From an uncultured Faecalibacterium sp. (GTDB lineage Bacteria; Bacillota; Clostridia; Oscillospirales; Ruminococcaceae): DNA of 64,000 nt. The stretch is taken from the NCBI GenBank assembly GCA_934525845.1, contig CAKSZS010000001.1:120342-184341 (forward strand), in the 5' to 3' direction. The first letter of the stretch is position 1. The number at the start of each line of letters is the position of its first letter. Both the position numbers and the translations under genes were made by a program. The notes under the pieces were generated by a model. It was not told where the DNA came from and did no database searches. It worked only from the letters and a program-made list of their open reading frames with translations. Positions 9,152 to 17,280 of this stretch are shown in pieces.

Positions 9152-9184
9152 GCCACGGTCATACTTATTTTACACTTTCCGGCG

Positions 9185-9213
9185 TTTACACAAAATGCAA
9201 AGGGGTGTATAAT
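9185..9213 (+). promoter_or_regulatory. Promoter of the M15 peptidase gene
   Basis: TTTACA (9185-9190), 17 bases, TATAAT (9208-9213). Confidence 0.8.
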
Positions 9214-9274
9214 AAAAACTGTATCTGTGCGGCGCGGCGCGCTGCAAATCTGCAAAAGGAGTGCACGCTGCACC

Positions 9275-10105
9275 ATGGAAGCAAAAAGATCCGGCACACG
9301 GCCCCCGAAAAAACAGCCCCTGACCTACCGGGAATGGAAGCGTCAGCAGCGGCGGCGCATCGCCCGCAACTGGGTGATCCTGATCGCAGGGTGCATTGCA
9401 GTCATTGTGCTGCTGACCAAGGGCATCCTGTGGGCGCTGCCCCGGGTGCACGGCCTGCTGCACCCCTCGGAGGATTTTGCGGCCAGTCCCTACGACGCCG
9501 ATGCCGCTGCAAACTATGTCTTTGATGCAGAGGATCCACGCCTGCTCCTGGTGAACAGCAATCTGCCTTATGCAGAAGAGCCGTCGCCGCTGCTGGATGC
9601 TGCAGACGAAGCGTCGGTATTCCGGCTGGAAGCAGAAGCAGCCATGCAGTACCGCAGCATGGCAGCTGCTGCGCAGGCGGACGGCATTGAGCTGGTATTG
9701 GCAGGGGGCTATCAGGACGCCAAGGCCCGTCAGAACGCCTATGAGACCCGGAAGCAGCTGTATCTGGACAAGCACGAATCGGAGAGCGAGGCGGCTGCAC
9801 GGACGTCTGCCATCCTGCCGGAAGCAGACTGCAATGAGCATGGCACCGGCTACGCGGCGGACATCCTGTGTGCGGACTATACCACGCAGGATACCGGATT
9901 TGCCGGGACCCGCGCCTACGAGTGGCTCACTGCCTACGCCGCCGAGTATGGGTTCATCCTGCGCTATCCGGAGGACCGGCAGGCCATTACCGGGGTGGTG
10001 TTTGAGCCGTGGCACTGGCGCTATGTGGGCGTGGAAAATGCCCTTGCCATCCGTGCCAGCGGCCTGAGCCTGGAAGAGTTCATCACGATGCAGCAGGCAT
10101 CTTAA
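9275..10105 (+). CDS. M15-family D-Ala-D-Ala carboxypeptidase (VanY-like), membrane anchored
   Basis: 276 residues from the ATG at 9275; a longer open frame upstream runs through the promoter and repeat, so it is excluded. The basic N-terminus is followed by one membrane segment (about 33-55), placing the catalytic part outside. The M15B zinc site is recognisable: His189 and Asp196 in EHGTGYAADI, and His247 in EPWHWRYVG. Expected role: trimming terminal D-Ala or cross-bridge peptides in peptidoglycan. AAAAGGAG at 9254-9261 is 13 bases from the ATG, slightly long. Nothing suggests glycopeptide resistance (no vanH/vanA/vanX near). Confidence 0.88.
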   Translation: MEAKRSGTRPPKKQPLTYREWKRQQRRRIARNWVILIAGCIAVIVLLTKGILWALPRVHGLLHPSEDFAASPYDADAAANYVFDAEDPRLLLVNSNLPYAEEPSPLLDAADEASVFRLEAEAAMQYRSMAAAAQADGIELVLAGGYQDAKARQNAYETRKQLYLDKHESESEAAARTSAILPEADCNEHGTGYAADILCADYTTQDTGFAGTRAYEWLTAYAAEYGFILRYPEDRQAITGVVFEPWHWRYVGVENALAIRASGLSLEEFITMQQAS

Positions 10106-10121
10106 TCTTGAAAAAACAACG

Positions 10122-10142
10122 CTCCTGCACCCCATGCAGGAG
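10122..10142 (+). promoter_or_regulatory. Hairpin adjoining the ribosome site of the first M16 gene
   Basis: CTCCTGCA (10122-10129) and TGCAGGAG (10135-10142) form an 8-pair hairpin directly before GGGAGGAAC, the ribosome site of the TTG start at 10157. It lacks a T-run, so it is not a terminator; it might affect translation. Confidence 0.4.
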
Positions 10143-10156
10143 GGGAGGAACAACGA

Positions 10157-11461
10157 TTGAAACGTACACGCATTGCGCCGGGCGTCCATCTTTCCTGGGA
10201 CCCGGCAGAAAAATTCAACCGCTGCCGCATCAGCATCCATTTTGCGTTCCCGGCGGAGCGGAACACGGCCACGGCGCACGCGCTGCTGCCGCTGGTGCTG
10301 GAGCGCGGCTATGCGGACTGCCCGGACATGACCCGGTTGACGAAGAAGCTGGCTAAGCTCTACGGAGCAGACCTGACCGTAGATGCCCGCCCCATGGGCT
10401 GCAACCACAATCTGTGCGTCAGCGTCACCGGCATCAAAGACCGGTTTGCGCTGGAAGGGGAACCGCTGACCCGTGAATATGCATCCATTGCCCTGGGCGC
10501 GGCGTTCCATCCCTATTTTGTGGAAGGAACGTTTGATCCGCAGGCCGTGGAGATCGAAAAGCAGATGCTGGAAAAGGCGCTGGAAGACGAGATCAACGAA
10601 AAGCGCATCTACTGCACCCGGCAGGCCAACCGGGAGTTTTTCGGCGACAGTCCCGCCGGTGTCCGGCAGGAGGGCTATCTGGAAGAGGTGGATGGTCTGA
10701 CCCCGGCGCTGCTGACGGCGGCTTACCAGGAAATGCTCCGCACCGCCCACATCGAACTGCTGGTGCTGGGCTGTGACGAGGCCCAGACCGAAGCGGTCAG
10801 GGACGCTCTGCTGGCGGAACTGGCCTGCATCGACCGCGCCCCGGTGCCGCTGGTGCAGAACATGGCCATGCCCCGCCGGGAGCCGGTGCACAAAGTGGAG
10901 ACCTATGATATGGTGCAGGCCAAGCTGTGTATGCTGTTTACGCTGGGCCAGCCTATGCAGGCGGACCAGCTGGCCGCCGTGCGCCTTGCCATGGCACTGT
11001 ATGGCGGCAGTGTGACCAGCCGCCTGTTCCTGAACGTCCGGGAACGGGATCACCTGTGCTACTACTGCTCGTCGGCGTTCCAGAGCTTTACCGGCAGCAT
11101 GGCTGTGAACAGCGGTGTGGAGCACGCCGACGCAGCCCGGGCCGAGCAGGCCATTCTGAAAGAGCTGGCCGACCTGTGCGATGGCCCCATCACGGACGAA
11201 GAACTGGAAGACTGCCGCAGGGGCCTGCTCAGTGGGATGAGCGGCATCGAGGACAGCTTGGGCGGCATCGAGACCTGGTACTACATCGAGGTCCTGCGGG
11301 CGATGGCCAACGGTGTTCCGGCCCCCATCCAGACCCCGGACGAGGCCCGCGCCGCCCTGCGTGCCGTGACCAAGGAAGAGGTGCGGAACATTCTGCGCCA
11401 GCTGACCCTTTCGGTCAGCTATCTGCTCACAAAGGAGGAAGCGGCCCATGTTGGAGAATAA
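10157..11461 (+). CDS. M16-family protein lacking the zinc motif (YmfF-like partner)
   Basis: 434 residues from TTG at 10157, with GGGAGG about 7 bases upstream. The two halves have the insulinase/M16 fold (for example the C-terminal FLNVRERDHLCYYCSSAF segment typical of the family). The inverted zinc motif HxxEH is absent: the equivalent region reads AHALLPLVLERG. This is the pattern of the non-catalytic subunit of paired M16B proteins. The next gene overlaps by 14 bases and carries HxxEH, so the two probably form a heterodimer. Such pairs (ymfF/ymfH) process small peptides; the substrate here is unknown. Confidence 0.9.
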   Translation: MKRTRIAPGVHLSWDPAEKFNRCRISIHFAFPAERNTATAHALLPLVLERGYADCPDMTRLTKKLAKLYGADLTVDARPMGCNHNLCVSVTGIKDRFALEGEPLTREYASIALGAAFHPYFVEGTFDPQAVEIEKQMLEKALEDEINEKRIYCTRQANREFFGDSPAGVRQEGYLEEVDGLTPALLTAAYQEMLRTAHIELLVLGCDEAQTEAVRDALLAELACIDRAPVPLVQNMAMPRREPVHKVETYDMVQAKLCMLFTLGQPMQADQLAAVRLAMALYGGSVTSRLFLNVRERDHLCYYCSSAFQSFTGSMAVNSGVEHADAARAEQAILKELADLCDGPITDEELEDCRRGLLSGMSGIEDSLGGIETWYYIEVLRAMANGVPAPIQTPDEARAALRAVTKEEVRNILRQLTLSVSYLLTKEEAAHVGE

Positions 11462-12752
11462 GCAGACCGTGCTGGAACAGGCGGTGGCCGACCAGCGGCA
11501 GGTGCTGCCCTCCGGCCTGACCGTTCTGGTGCGGCCCATGCCGGGCTATTCCAGCACCCACGTCATTTTTGCAACTCGCTTTGGCTCCATCGACCGGGAC
11601 TTCCGGCTGGGAGACCAGGAAGTGCATCTGCCGGCTGGTGTGGCGCATTTTTTGGAACATAAGATGTTCGAAGACCAGGACGGCGATGCGTTTGCCAAAT
11701 ATGCCAAGACCGGTGCCAACGCCAACGCATTCACCAGTTTTGACCGCACCTGCTATCTGTTCACGGCCACGCAGCAGCTGGACGAGAGCCTGGACGTGCT
11801 GCTGGGCATGGTGACCCATCCGTATTTCACCGAACAGACCATCGCCAAAGAGCAGGGCATCATCGGGCAGGAGATCAAAATGTACGATGACAGCCCGGAC
11901 TGGCGGCTCATCACCGGCCTGTTCGAGTGTCTGTATCACAGCCACCCCATCCGCAGTGACATTGCGGGTACAGTGGAGAGCATTGCCGAGATCACCCCAG
12001 AGATGCTGTACGACAGCTGCAAGGCGTTCTATGCGCCGGGCAATATGGTGCTGGCTGCGGCGGGCAATACGACTATGGAGCAAATTTTGGAAGCCTGTGC
12101 GCGCCACGGCCTGACCGAATCCCGGACTATGCCGCCGGTGCAGCGCCTGTGGACGCCGGAACCCATGACCTTGGCTGCCACGGAAAAAACGCTGAAGATG
12201 CCGGTGTCCAAGCCCTGCTTTGGCCTGGGCTTCAAGGAAGAGCCGCTGCCCTTCGGGGACCTGCGCACCGAGGCGCTGTACGATCTGGTTCTGAGCTGCA
12301 TCGTAGGCGGAATGTCGCCGCTCTACCGCAGACTGTATGACGAAGGTCTGGTGAACCCCGGCTTCGGCGGGGAAGTTCTGCGGGTGGACGGCTGCTGCTG
12401 TATCCTGTTCACCGGGGAGAGCGATGTGCCCGATACCGTGAAGCAGCTGCTGCTGGAAGAGATCGCCCGGGTGCGCACGGAAGGCGTGAACCGGGAAATT
12501 TTTACCCTGTGCAAGAATGAAAAGTACGGTCAGCTGATCGAAAATCTGGAAAATGTGGAGGATTCCGCCAGCCAGATGGCAGACTTTGCGCTGTCCGGCC
12601 AGACGGTGGCACAGCAGATCACCATGCTGGCAGGACTGACTGCGGAGGACGCGGATGCGGCGCTGCAGCACATCCTCTGCACCGACCGCATGGCCGTGCT
12701 GTACATCCAGCCGGATGGAACTGCACCGCTGGACGAGGAGGAAAACGAATGA
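11448..12752 (+). CDS. M16-family zinc peptidase (YmfH-like, catalytic partner)
   Basis: 434 residues. The inverted zinc motif HFLEH (His67, Glu70, His71) is present, followed by KMFEDQDGDAFAKYAKTGANANAFTSFDRTCYLF pattern elements typical of M16B peptidases. AAAGGAGG precedes the ATG, inside the end of the upstream partner gene. The 14-base overlap suggests translational coupling and a fixed subunit ratio. Likely a cytoplasmic or membrane-associated peptidase working with the preceding subunit; no signal peptide. It overlaps lgt by 4 bases (ATGA). Confidence 0.93.
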   Translation: MLENKQTVLEQAVADQRQVLPSGLTVLVRPMPGYSSTHVIFATRFGSIDRDFRLGDQEVHLPAGVAHFLEHKMFEDQDGDAFAKYAKTGANANAFTSFDRTCYLFTATQQLDESLDVLLGMVTHPYFTEQTIAKEQGIIGQEIKMYDDSPDWRLITGLFECLYHSHPIRSDIAGTVESIAEITPEMLYDSCKAFYAPGNMVLAAAGNTTMEQILEACARHGLTESRTMPPVQRLWTPEPMTLAATEKTLKMPVSKPCFGLGFKEEPLPFGDLRTEALYDLVLSCIVGGMSPLYRRLYDEGLVNPGFGGEVLRVDGCCCILFTGESDVPDTVKQLLLEEIARVRTEGVNREIFTLCKNEKYGQLIENLENVEDSASQMADFALSGQTVAQQITMLAGLTAEDADAALQHILCTDRMAVLYIQPDGTAPLDEEENE

Positions 12753-13801
12753 CGAATCTGGTACAATTTCCGGGCCTTGGCCTGAGCTTTGAGGTAAACC
12801 GCATCGCTTTTTCCATCGGAAACATTCATATTTACTGGTATGGCGTGTGCATCGCGGTGGGCCTGTGTCTGGCGCTGGTGTTTGCGTTCCGCCACAGCAT
12901 CGAGTTCGGCGTAGACCCGGACAGTATGGTGGACGTGATCCTGATCGGCGTGGTGCTGGGCATTGCCAGCGCCCGCGCCTATTATGTGGCGATGGCACCT
13001 TTTAAATACGAAAGCATTTGGGAGATGCTGGCCATCCGCGACGGCGGCCTTGCCATCTACGGCGGCATCATCGGCGGCTTTCTGTTCGGCGGCCTGGCCT
13101 GCAAGTGGCGCAAGGTGCCGGTTCTGCCCATGTTCGACCTGACCGCCATGGGCTTTCTCGTCGGGCAGTGCTGCGGCCGCTGGGGCAACTTCTTCAATCA
13201 GGAAGCCTTCGGCTGCAACACCACTCTGCCCTGGGGAATGTACAGCGAAGCCACCCGCGCTTACCTGATGGGCAGCACGGTCACCGTGCAGAACGGCGTG
13301 ACCATTGACCCGAACCTGCCGGTGCACCCCACCTTCCTGTATGAGAGCATCTGGTGCCTGGTGGGCTTCCTCCTGTTGTTCCGCTACATTAAAAAGCGCA
13401 AGTTCAATGGCGATATCACCCTGCGGTATCTCATCTGGTACGGTGCAGGCCGCTTCTGGATCGAAGCCCTGCGCACCGACAGCCTGATGCTGGTGCCCTC
13501 CATCGGCCTGCGGGTGTCCCAGCTGCTGGCGGGCATCGCCGTGGTGGCCGGCGTGGCGGCAGAAATTTACCTGACCCGCAAATATAAGGGCCGCACCCTG
13601 ATGGTGCCGCTGGCGATGACGGCGGAGAATAAAGCAGCCCTGAACAAGCTGCGCAAAGAGAAGGGTGCCATCGGTCTTGTGCTGGATGATGACACCGAGC
13701 TGGTGGCGTCCAGCCCGCGCAAACTGTTCGTGGAGCGCACGGAAGCCTACAACGCGGAGGTGAAGCGCGTCCTCGAGGAGACCGGCAAGACGGAAAAATA
13801 A
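12749..13801 (+). CDS. lgt: Prolipoprotein diacylglyceryl transferase
   Basis: Membrane enzyme that adds diacylglycerol to the lipobox Cys of prolipoproteins, such as the OppA encoded at 30235. 350 residues with about seven membrane segments. The family signatures DGGLAIYGGIIGG (about residue 97) and GRWGNFFNQEAFG (about 147) are intact. It overlaps the upstream M16 gene by 4 bases (ATGA), so it is co-translated. A charged C-terminal tail of about 65 residues (286-350) extends beyond the last membrane segment, longer than in the shortest Lgt proteins. Ends at a terminator. Confidence 0.96.
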   Translation: MTNLVQFPGLGLSFEVNRIAFSIGNIHIYWYGVCIAVGLCLALVFAFRHSIEFGVDPDSMVDVILIGVVLGIASARAYYVAMAPFKYESIWEMLAIRDGGLAIYGGIIGGFLFGGLACKWRKVPVLPMFDLTAMGFLVGQCCGRWGNFFNQEAFGCNTTLPWGMYSEATRAYLMGSTVTVQNGVTIDPNLPVHPTFLYESIWCLVGFLLLFRYIKKRKFNGDITLRYLIWYGAGRFWIEALRTDSLMLVPSIGLRVSQLLAGIAVVAGVAAEIYLTRKYKGRTLMVPLAMTAENKAALNKLRKEKGAIGLVLDDDTELVASSPRKLFVERTEAYNAEVKRVLEETGKTEK

Positions 13802-13822
13802 AAACGAAAAATCGAAAAAATC

Positions 13823-13863
13823 GGGCCACAGGAGCAGGCAACGCTTGCTCTGTGGCCTTTTTT
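13823..13863 (+). terminator. Terminator after lgt
   Basis: GGCCACAG (13824-13831) pairs with CTGTGGCC (13850-13857), followed by TTTTTT (13858-13863). Its 3' arm overlaps the -35 box of the next promoter. Confidence 0.88.
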
Positions 13864-13873
13864 GGTGTATAAT
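13845..13873 (+). promoter_or_regulatory. Promoter of the toxin-antitoxin pair
   Basis: TTGCTC (13845-13850), 17 bases, TATAAT (13868-13873). The -35 lies inside the 3' half of the lgt terminator. Confidence 0.7.
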
Positions 13874-13905
13874 AAAGCCACAAGACAACAAGGGAGGCTG
13901 AGTCT

Positions 13906-14163
13906 ATGCAGATCGTACCGATGCGTGAACTGAAAAATACCGTGGAGATCGAGCGCCGCTGTGCTGAGGAAAACGGCCCGGTGTTTGTGACGAAGAACGG
14001 CTATGGCCGCCTGGTGGTCATGGACATTGAGTACTATGAGCGCACCATGAAAGAGATAGAAGAATTGAAACTGGTGATGGAAGGGCTGAAAGACGAAGAA
14101 GAAGGGCGCGTGGTCGATGGTCCGACAGCCATGGAAGAGCTGAGGAAGAAATATGCTTTGTGA
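13906..14163 (+). CDS. Type II antitoxin, Phd/YefM family
   Basis: 85 residues. The N-terminal half (PMRELKNTVEIERRC then GPVFVTKNGYGRLVVMDIEYYE) is the Phd/YefM DNA-binding fold. The acidic C-terminal half would wrap the toxin. GGGAGG lies 8 bases before the ATG. The stop overlaps the start of the toxin gene by 11 bases, the common arrangement for coupled antitoxin-toxin genes. Expected to neutralise the RelE/ParE-like toxin and to repress its own promoter. Confidence 0.88.
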   Translation: MQIVPMRELKNTVEIERRCAEENGPVFVTKNGYGRLVVMDIEYYERTMKEIEELKLVMEGLKDEEEGRVVDGPTAMEELRKKYAL

Positions 14164-14485
14164 GTATCATTACGAACTGACCGAGCGCGCCGTAAAGGAT
14201 CTGGACGAGATCGCGGGTTATCTTCGTGATGATTTGGACAATGCACCTGCGGCAATGTCATTTTTATGGGATGTCGGCAAGTGTATGCAAAGCTTGTGCA
14301 GCTTTCCGTCCAGTGGGAGCCGGATCCTTGCAGAATATCTGCCGGACAAGAACGTGCGCAGGAAAATTGTGGGAAATTATATTTTGTATTATCGTGTTTT
14401 GAAAGAACAGGAACTTGTGCGAGTGCTTCGCGTTGTACACGGCTCCCGTAATCAAGATGTGGTGCTGCAAAACCTGAGCAACTGA
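14153..14485 (+). CDS. Type II toxin, RelE/ParE superfamily
   Basis: 110 residues. Features of the RelE/ParE fold are visible: ELTERAVKDLDEIAGYLRDDL helices, a central PSSGSRILAEYL stretch, and the C-terminal strands KIVGNYILYYRVLKEQELVRVLRVVHGSRN. The YYRV and VxHGxRN patterns are typical. Family members cleave mRNA on the ribosome or inhibit gyrase; sequence alone does not decide which. It overlaps the antitoxin by 11 bases. Confidence 0.88.
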   Translation: MLCEYHYELTERAVKDLDEIAGYLRDDLDNAPAAMSFLWDVGKCMQSLCSFPSSGSRILAEYLPDKNVRRKIVGNYILYYRVLKEQELVRVLRVVHGSRNQDVVLQNLSN

Positions 14486-14507
14486 AAATATTGAAAAAAT
14501 CTGCGCA

Positions 14508-14525
14508 AAGAGGAAATTTCCTCTT
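14508..14525. promoter_or_regulatory. Perfect 18-bp palindrome upstream of the rplU promoter
   Basis: AAGAGGAAATTTCCTCTT (14508-14525) is a perfect inverted repeat whose last bases overlap the rplU -35 box (14524-14529). It could be an operator, or it could help end the toxin transcript. Confidence 0.45.
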
Positions 14526-14552
14526 GCATTCCATCCGCTTTTTTGCTATACT
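14524..14552 (+). promoter_or_regulatory. Promoter of rplU-rpmA
   Basis: TTGCAT (14524-14529), 17 bases, TATACT (14547-14552) with TG at 14544-14545 (extended -10). Confidence 0.8.
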
Positions 14553-14559
14553 ATTCTAG

Positions 14560-14632
14560 CCGCGTGGTGTGGGCGCCTGAAACGACCCCCGTAGGGGTCT
14601 GCCTTTACGACCAGCGAGTACAACGAAAAGGA
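14560..14632 (+). promoter_or_regulatory. Structured rplU leader, possible L21 leader element
   Basis: The 5' untranslated region holds a GACCCC/GGGGTC hairpin (14584-14599) followed by TGCCTTTACGACC, between the promoter and the L21 start. Firmicutes L21 operons often carry an autoregulatory leader here. The position fits, but I cannot confirm a match to the Rfam L21 leader model by eye. Confidence 0.45.
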
Positions 14633-14641
14633 ATGAACAAA

Positions 14642-14953
14642 ATGTACGCAATCATTGTTACCGGCGGTAAGCAGTACCGCGTGGAGCAGGGCGACATCGT
14701 CTACATCGAAAAGCTGGACGTTGAGGCCGACTCCGAAGTGAAGTTTGATCAGGTTCTCGCTATCGGCGAGGAGGGTTCTGTGAAGGTTGGCGCTCCCGTT
14801 GTTGAGGGTGCTACCGTTTCTGCCAAGGTCATCAAGAATGGCAAGGGCAAGAAGCTGAACATCATCACCTATCGCGCAAAGAAGCACAGTGCTCGCCGCA
14901 TGGGCCATCGTCAGCCCTACACCAAGGTTGAGATCACTGCGATCAACGGCTAA
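14642..14953 (+). CDS. rplU: 50S ribosomal protein L21
   Basis: 103 residues, the standard bacterial length, beginning MYAIIVTGGKQYRVEQGD. The start at 14642 is preferred to an in-frame ATG three codons earlier (14633) because AAAAGGA (14626-14632) is 9 bases away. The conserved C-terminal RQPYTKVEI segment is present. L21 binds 23S rRNA. The gap to rpmA is only 14 bases, with no prp/ysxB gene between them. Confidence 0.97.
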   Translation: MYAIIVTGGKQYRVEQGDIVYIEKLDVEADSEVKFDQVLAIGEEGSVKVGAPVVEGATVSAKVIKNGKGKKLNIITYRAKKHSARRMGHRQPYTKVEITAING

Positions 14954-14967
14954 GGAGGTAAATTACA

Positions 14968-15219
14968 ATGGCACATAAAAAGGGCGTAGGCAGCACCAAG
15001 AACGGCCGCGATTCCGCAGCACAGCGTCTGGGCACCAAGCGTGCAGACGGTCAGTTCGTTCTGGCCGGCAACATCCTGGTTCGTCAGCGTGGCACCCACA
15101 TCATGCCGGGTGAGAACGTTGGCAAGGGCAGCGATGACACCCTGTTTGCTCTGGTGGACGGCACCGTCCGTTTCGAGCGCGTGGGCAAGAACGGCAAGAA
15201 GTGCAGCGTCAAGCAGTAA
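14968..15219 (+). CDS. rpmA: 50S ribosomal protein L27
   Basis: 83 residues beginning MAHKKGVGSTKNGRDS; the N-terminal arm reaches the peptidyl-transferase centre. Many Firmicutes make L27 with a short N-terminal extension removed by the protease Prp. Here the protein starts directly with the mature form and there is no prp gene beside it. AAGGAGG lies upstream of the ATG. Confidence 0.97.
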   Translation: MAHKKGVGSTKNGRDSAAQRLGTKRADGQFVLAGNILVRQRGTHIMPGENVGKGSDDTLFALVDGTVRFERVGKNGKKCSVKQ

Positions 15220-15244
15220 CTTCTGTCTGAATAACTGCAACCGC

Positions 15245-15275
15245 AGAGCCGGACCCTCGTGGCCCGGCTCTTTTT
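15245..15275 (+). terminator. Terminator after rpmA
   Basis: AGAGCCGG (15245-15252) pairs with CCGGCTCT (15264-15271), followed by a T-run to 15275. Confidence 0.88.
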
Positions 15276-15281
15276 GATGAA

Positions 15282-15341
15282 GAACCCTCTCAGGCCGCGC
15301 CTTGGCGCGGCCAGCTCTCCCGAAGGGCGAGCTGAACAGAG
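15282..15341. repeat. Short copy of the palindromic intergenic element
   Basis: Begins GAACCCTCTC as at 9070, has an internal GGCCGCGCC/GGCGCGGCC stem and CAGCTCTCCCGAAGGGCGAGCTG, and ends near CAGAGG. The right terminal repeat is degenerate. Confidence 0.6.
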
Positions 15342-15362
15342 GAAAAATTAAGGAGGGGCTGT

Positions 15363-16646
15363 ATGGCAGCACAAACCAACTTTATCGACATCGCCACGAT
15401 ATGGCTCCACGCGGGCAAGGGCGGCGACGGCGCGGTGAGCTTTCACCGTGAAAAATTCGTAGCCGCAGGCGGCCCGGACGGCGGCGACGGCGGCCGCGGC
15501 GGTGACATCATCTTTGTGGTGGACGATCACCTGACCACCCTGATGGATTTCCGCTACAAGCGCAAGTATGTGGCTCCCGAGGGCGGCAAGGGCGGCGCCA
15601 GCCTGTGCCACGGCAAAAATGCCGAAAATCTGGTCATCAAGGTGCCGTTGGGCACCGTGATCAAGGACGCCGAGAGCGGCCTGGTCATCGCGGACCTGTC
15701 CGACCACACCCCGGTGACCATCGCCAAGGGCGGCCGCGGCGGCTACGGCAATGCACACTTTGCCACACCGACCCGTCAGATCCCCAAGTTTGCCAAGCCC
15801 GGTATGCCCGGCGAGGATATCCAGGTGACCCTGGAGCTGAAGCTGATCGCAGACGTGGGCCTGATCGGCTTCCCGAACGTGGGCAAGTCCACCCTCATCT
15901 CCACCATCAGCGCGGCCAAGCCCAAGATCGCAAACTACCACTTCACCACCCTGGTACCTACCCTGGGCGTCGTGTCGGTGGGTGAAGGTGCCAGCTTTGT
16001 CTGTGCTGACATCCCCGGTCTGATCGAGGGTGCCAGCGAGGGCATCGGCCTGGGTCATGACTTCCTGCGCCATGTGGAGCGCTGCCGCCTGCTGCTGCAC
16101 GTGGTGGATGTCTCCGGCAGCGAATGCCGCGACCCCATTGAGGACTTTGAGAAGATCAACGAGGAACTGGCCAAGTTCAGCCCTGCGCTGGCCGAGCGTC
16201 CGCAGATCGTGGTGGGCAACAAGTGCGACCTGGCCACCGAAGAGCAGATCGCCGACTTCCGCAAGTATGTGGAGGATAAGGGTCTGACCTTCGTGGCCAT
16301 CTCTGCCGCCACCATGCAGGGTGTGCGGGAACTGCCGGGCCTGGTCTACAACCGCCTGAAGGATATCCCCGCCGTGCCGGTGTTTGCCGCCGAGTACAAG
16401 AAGCCTGAACCCAAGACCAACGACCGGGCCTTCAACATCAAGCGCATGGAAGCTCATGTGTGGAGTGTGGAAGCTCCCTGGCTGGAGTATATTCTGGCCG
16501 GCAGCAACGTGGATGACTACGAGAGCCTGCAGTATTTCCAGCGTCAGCTGGGTGAGAGCGGCATTCTGGACGAACTGGTGGCCAAGGGCGTGCAGGAGAA
16601 CGATACCATCCTCATCGGCGACTATCAGTTCGATTATATCTTCTAA
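15363..16646 (+). CDS. obgE: GTPase Obg/CgtA
   Basis: Essential ribosome-associated GTPase acting in 50S assembly and stress signalling. 427 residues. The Gly-rich Obg fold fills about 1-160 (AGKGGDGAVSFHREKF, GGDGGRGG). The G domain has GFPNVGKST, DIPGLIEGASEG, NKCD and a SAA G5 motif. A C-terminal OCT domain (about 345-427) follows, as in other Firmicutes. AAGGAGG lies 8 bases before the ATG. It follows rplU-rpmA as in most bacteria, but a terminator and a repeat lie between. Confidence 0.97.
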   Translation: MAAQTNFIDIATIWLHAGKGGDGAVSFHREKFVAAGGPDGGDGGRGGDIIFVVDDHLTTLMDFRYKRKYVAPEGGKGGASLCHGKNAENLVIKVPLGTVIKDAESGLVIADLSDHTPVTIAKGGRGGYGNAHFATPTRQIPKFAKPGMPGEDIQVTLELKLIADVGLIGFPNVGKSTLISTISAAKPKIANYHFTTLVPTLGVVSVGEGASFVCADIPGLIEGASEGIGLGHDFLRHVERCRLLLHVVDVSGSECRDPIEDFEKINEELAKFSPALAERPQIVVGNKCDLATEEQIADFRKYVEDKGLTFVAISAATMQGVRELPGLVYNRLKDIPAVPVFAAEYKKPEPKTNDRAFNIKRMEAHVWSVEAPWLEYILAGSNVDDYESLQYFQRQLGESGILDELVAKGVQENDTILIGDYQFDYIF

Positions 16647-16660
16647 TGGATGAGCGTGCT

Positions 16661-16843
16661 CGCCCTCTCCGTCACGCCTTACGGCGTGCCACCTCTCCCA
16701 AAGGGCGAGGCCTTGGCAAAACCATGAGCCTCTGCCGTACTGCCAAAGACTCTCCCTTTGAGGAAAGACTTCCCCCGGCCGGGGGAAGATGTCGCATAAG
16801 CGACAAAAGGGGGAATCTGGACGCGAAGCGGCCTGAGAGGGCG
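16661..16843. repeat. Large copy of the palindromic intergenic element (~183 bp)
   Basis: Bounded by GCCCTCTC (16662-16669) and GAGAGGGC (16835-16842). Internal modules include CCGTCACGCCTTACGG, CTTCCCCCGGCCGGGGGAAG and ATGTCGCATAAGCGACA, which recur, partly inverted, in the 33810-34083 copy. Confidence 0.7.
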
Positions 16844-16868
16844 GGGCTGCTGACAAAAAGGATTTTCT

Positions 16869-17273
16869 ATGAACGAACCAGAAAAAATCGACCCGCGGGA
16901 GCTGAGTCCGCTGGCCCTGGCCTTTGTGGGGGACAGCGTGCTGGAACTGCTGGTGCGGCAGCGTCTGGTGGAGCACCACCGCCTGTCTGCCGGAAAGCTC
17001 AACGCGGAGAAGGTCAAGTATGTCTCGGCCCGGGCGCAGTTCCGGGAGGAGCAGCTGCTGGAGCCGCTGTTCACCGAGGAGGAGCTGGCCGTGTTCAAGC
17101 GCGGCCGCAATGCCAGCAAGGCCAGTGTGGCCAAGCACGCATCCCCGGAAGAATACCGCGCCTCCACCGGCTTTGAGTGCCTGCTGGGCTGGCTGTACCT
17201 GAACGGCCAGCTGAGCCGGGTGCAGGAGCTGTTCGAAGCGCTGTGGCAGCAGTTTGACCCCAACGAACGATAA
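16869..17273 (+). CDS. mrnC: Mini-ribonuclease III
   Basis: 134 residues: an RNase III catalytic domain without a double-stranded-RNA-binding domain. In Firmicutes it matures 23S rRNA. Recognisable are ALAFVGDSVLELLVRQ (with the catalytic Asp), FKRGRNASKAS and the C-terminal STGFECLLGWLYL with its acidic residue. AAAAGGA lies 7 bases before the ATG. It follows obgE after the repeat element, and no independent promoter is evident. Confidence 0.93.
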   Translation: MNEPEKIDPRELSPLALAFVGDSVLELLVRQRLVEHHRLSAGKLNAEKVKYVSARAQFREEQLLEPLFTEEELAVFKRGRNASKASVAKHASPEEYRASTGFECLLGWLYLNGQLSRVQELFEALWQQFDPNER

Positions 17274-17280
17274 GTATGCG

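Noticed and set aside
16661..16843. Palindromic repeats as a CRISPR array
   Set aside because: Copies are dispersed, of different length, and lack regular spacers or cas genes.
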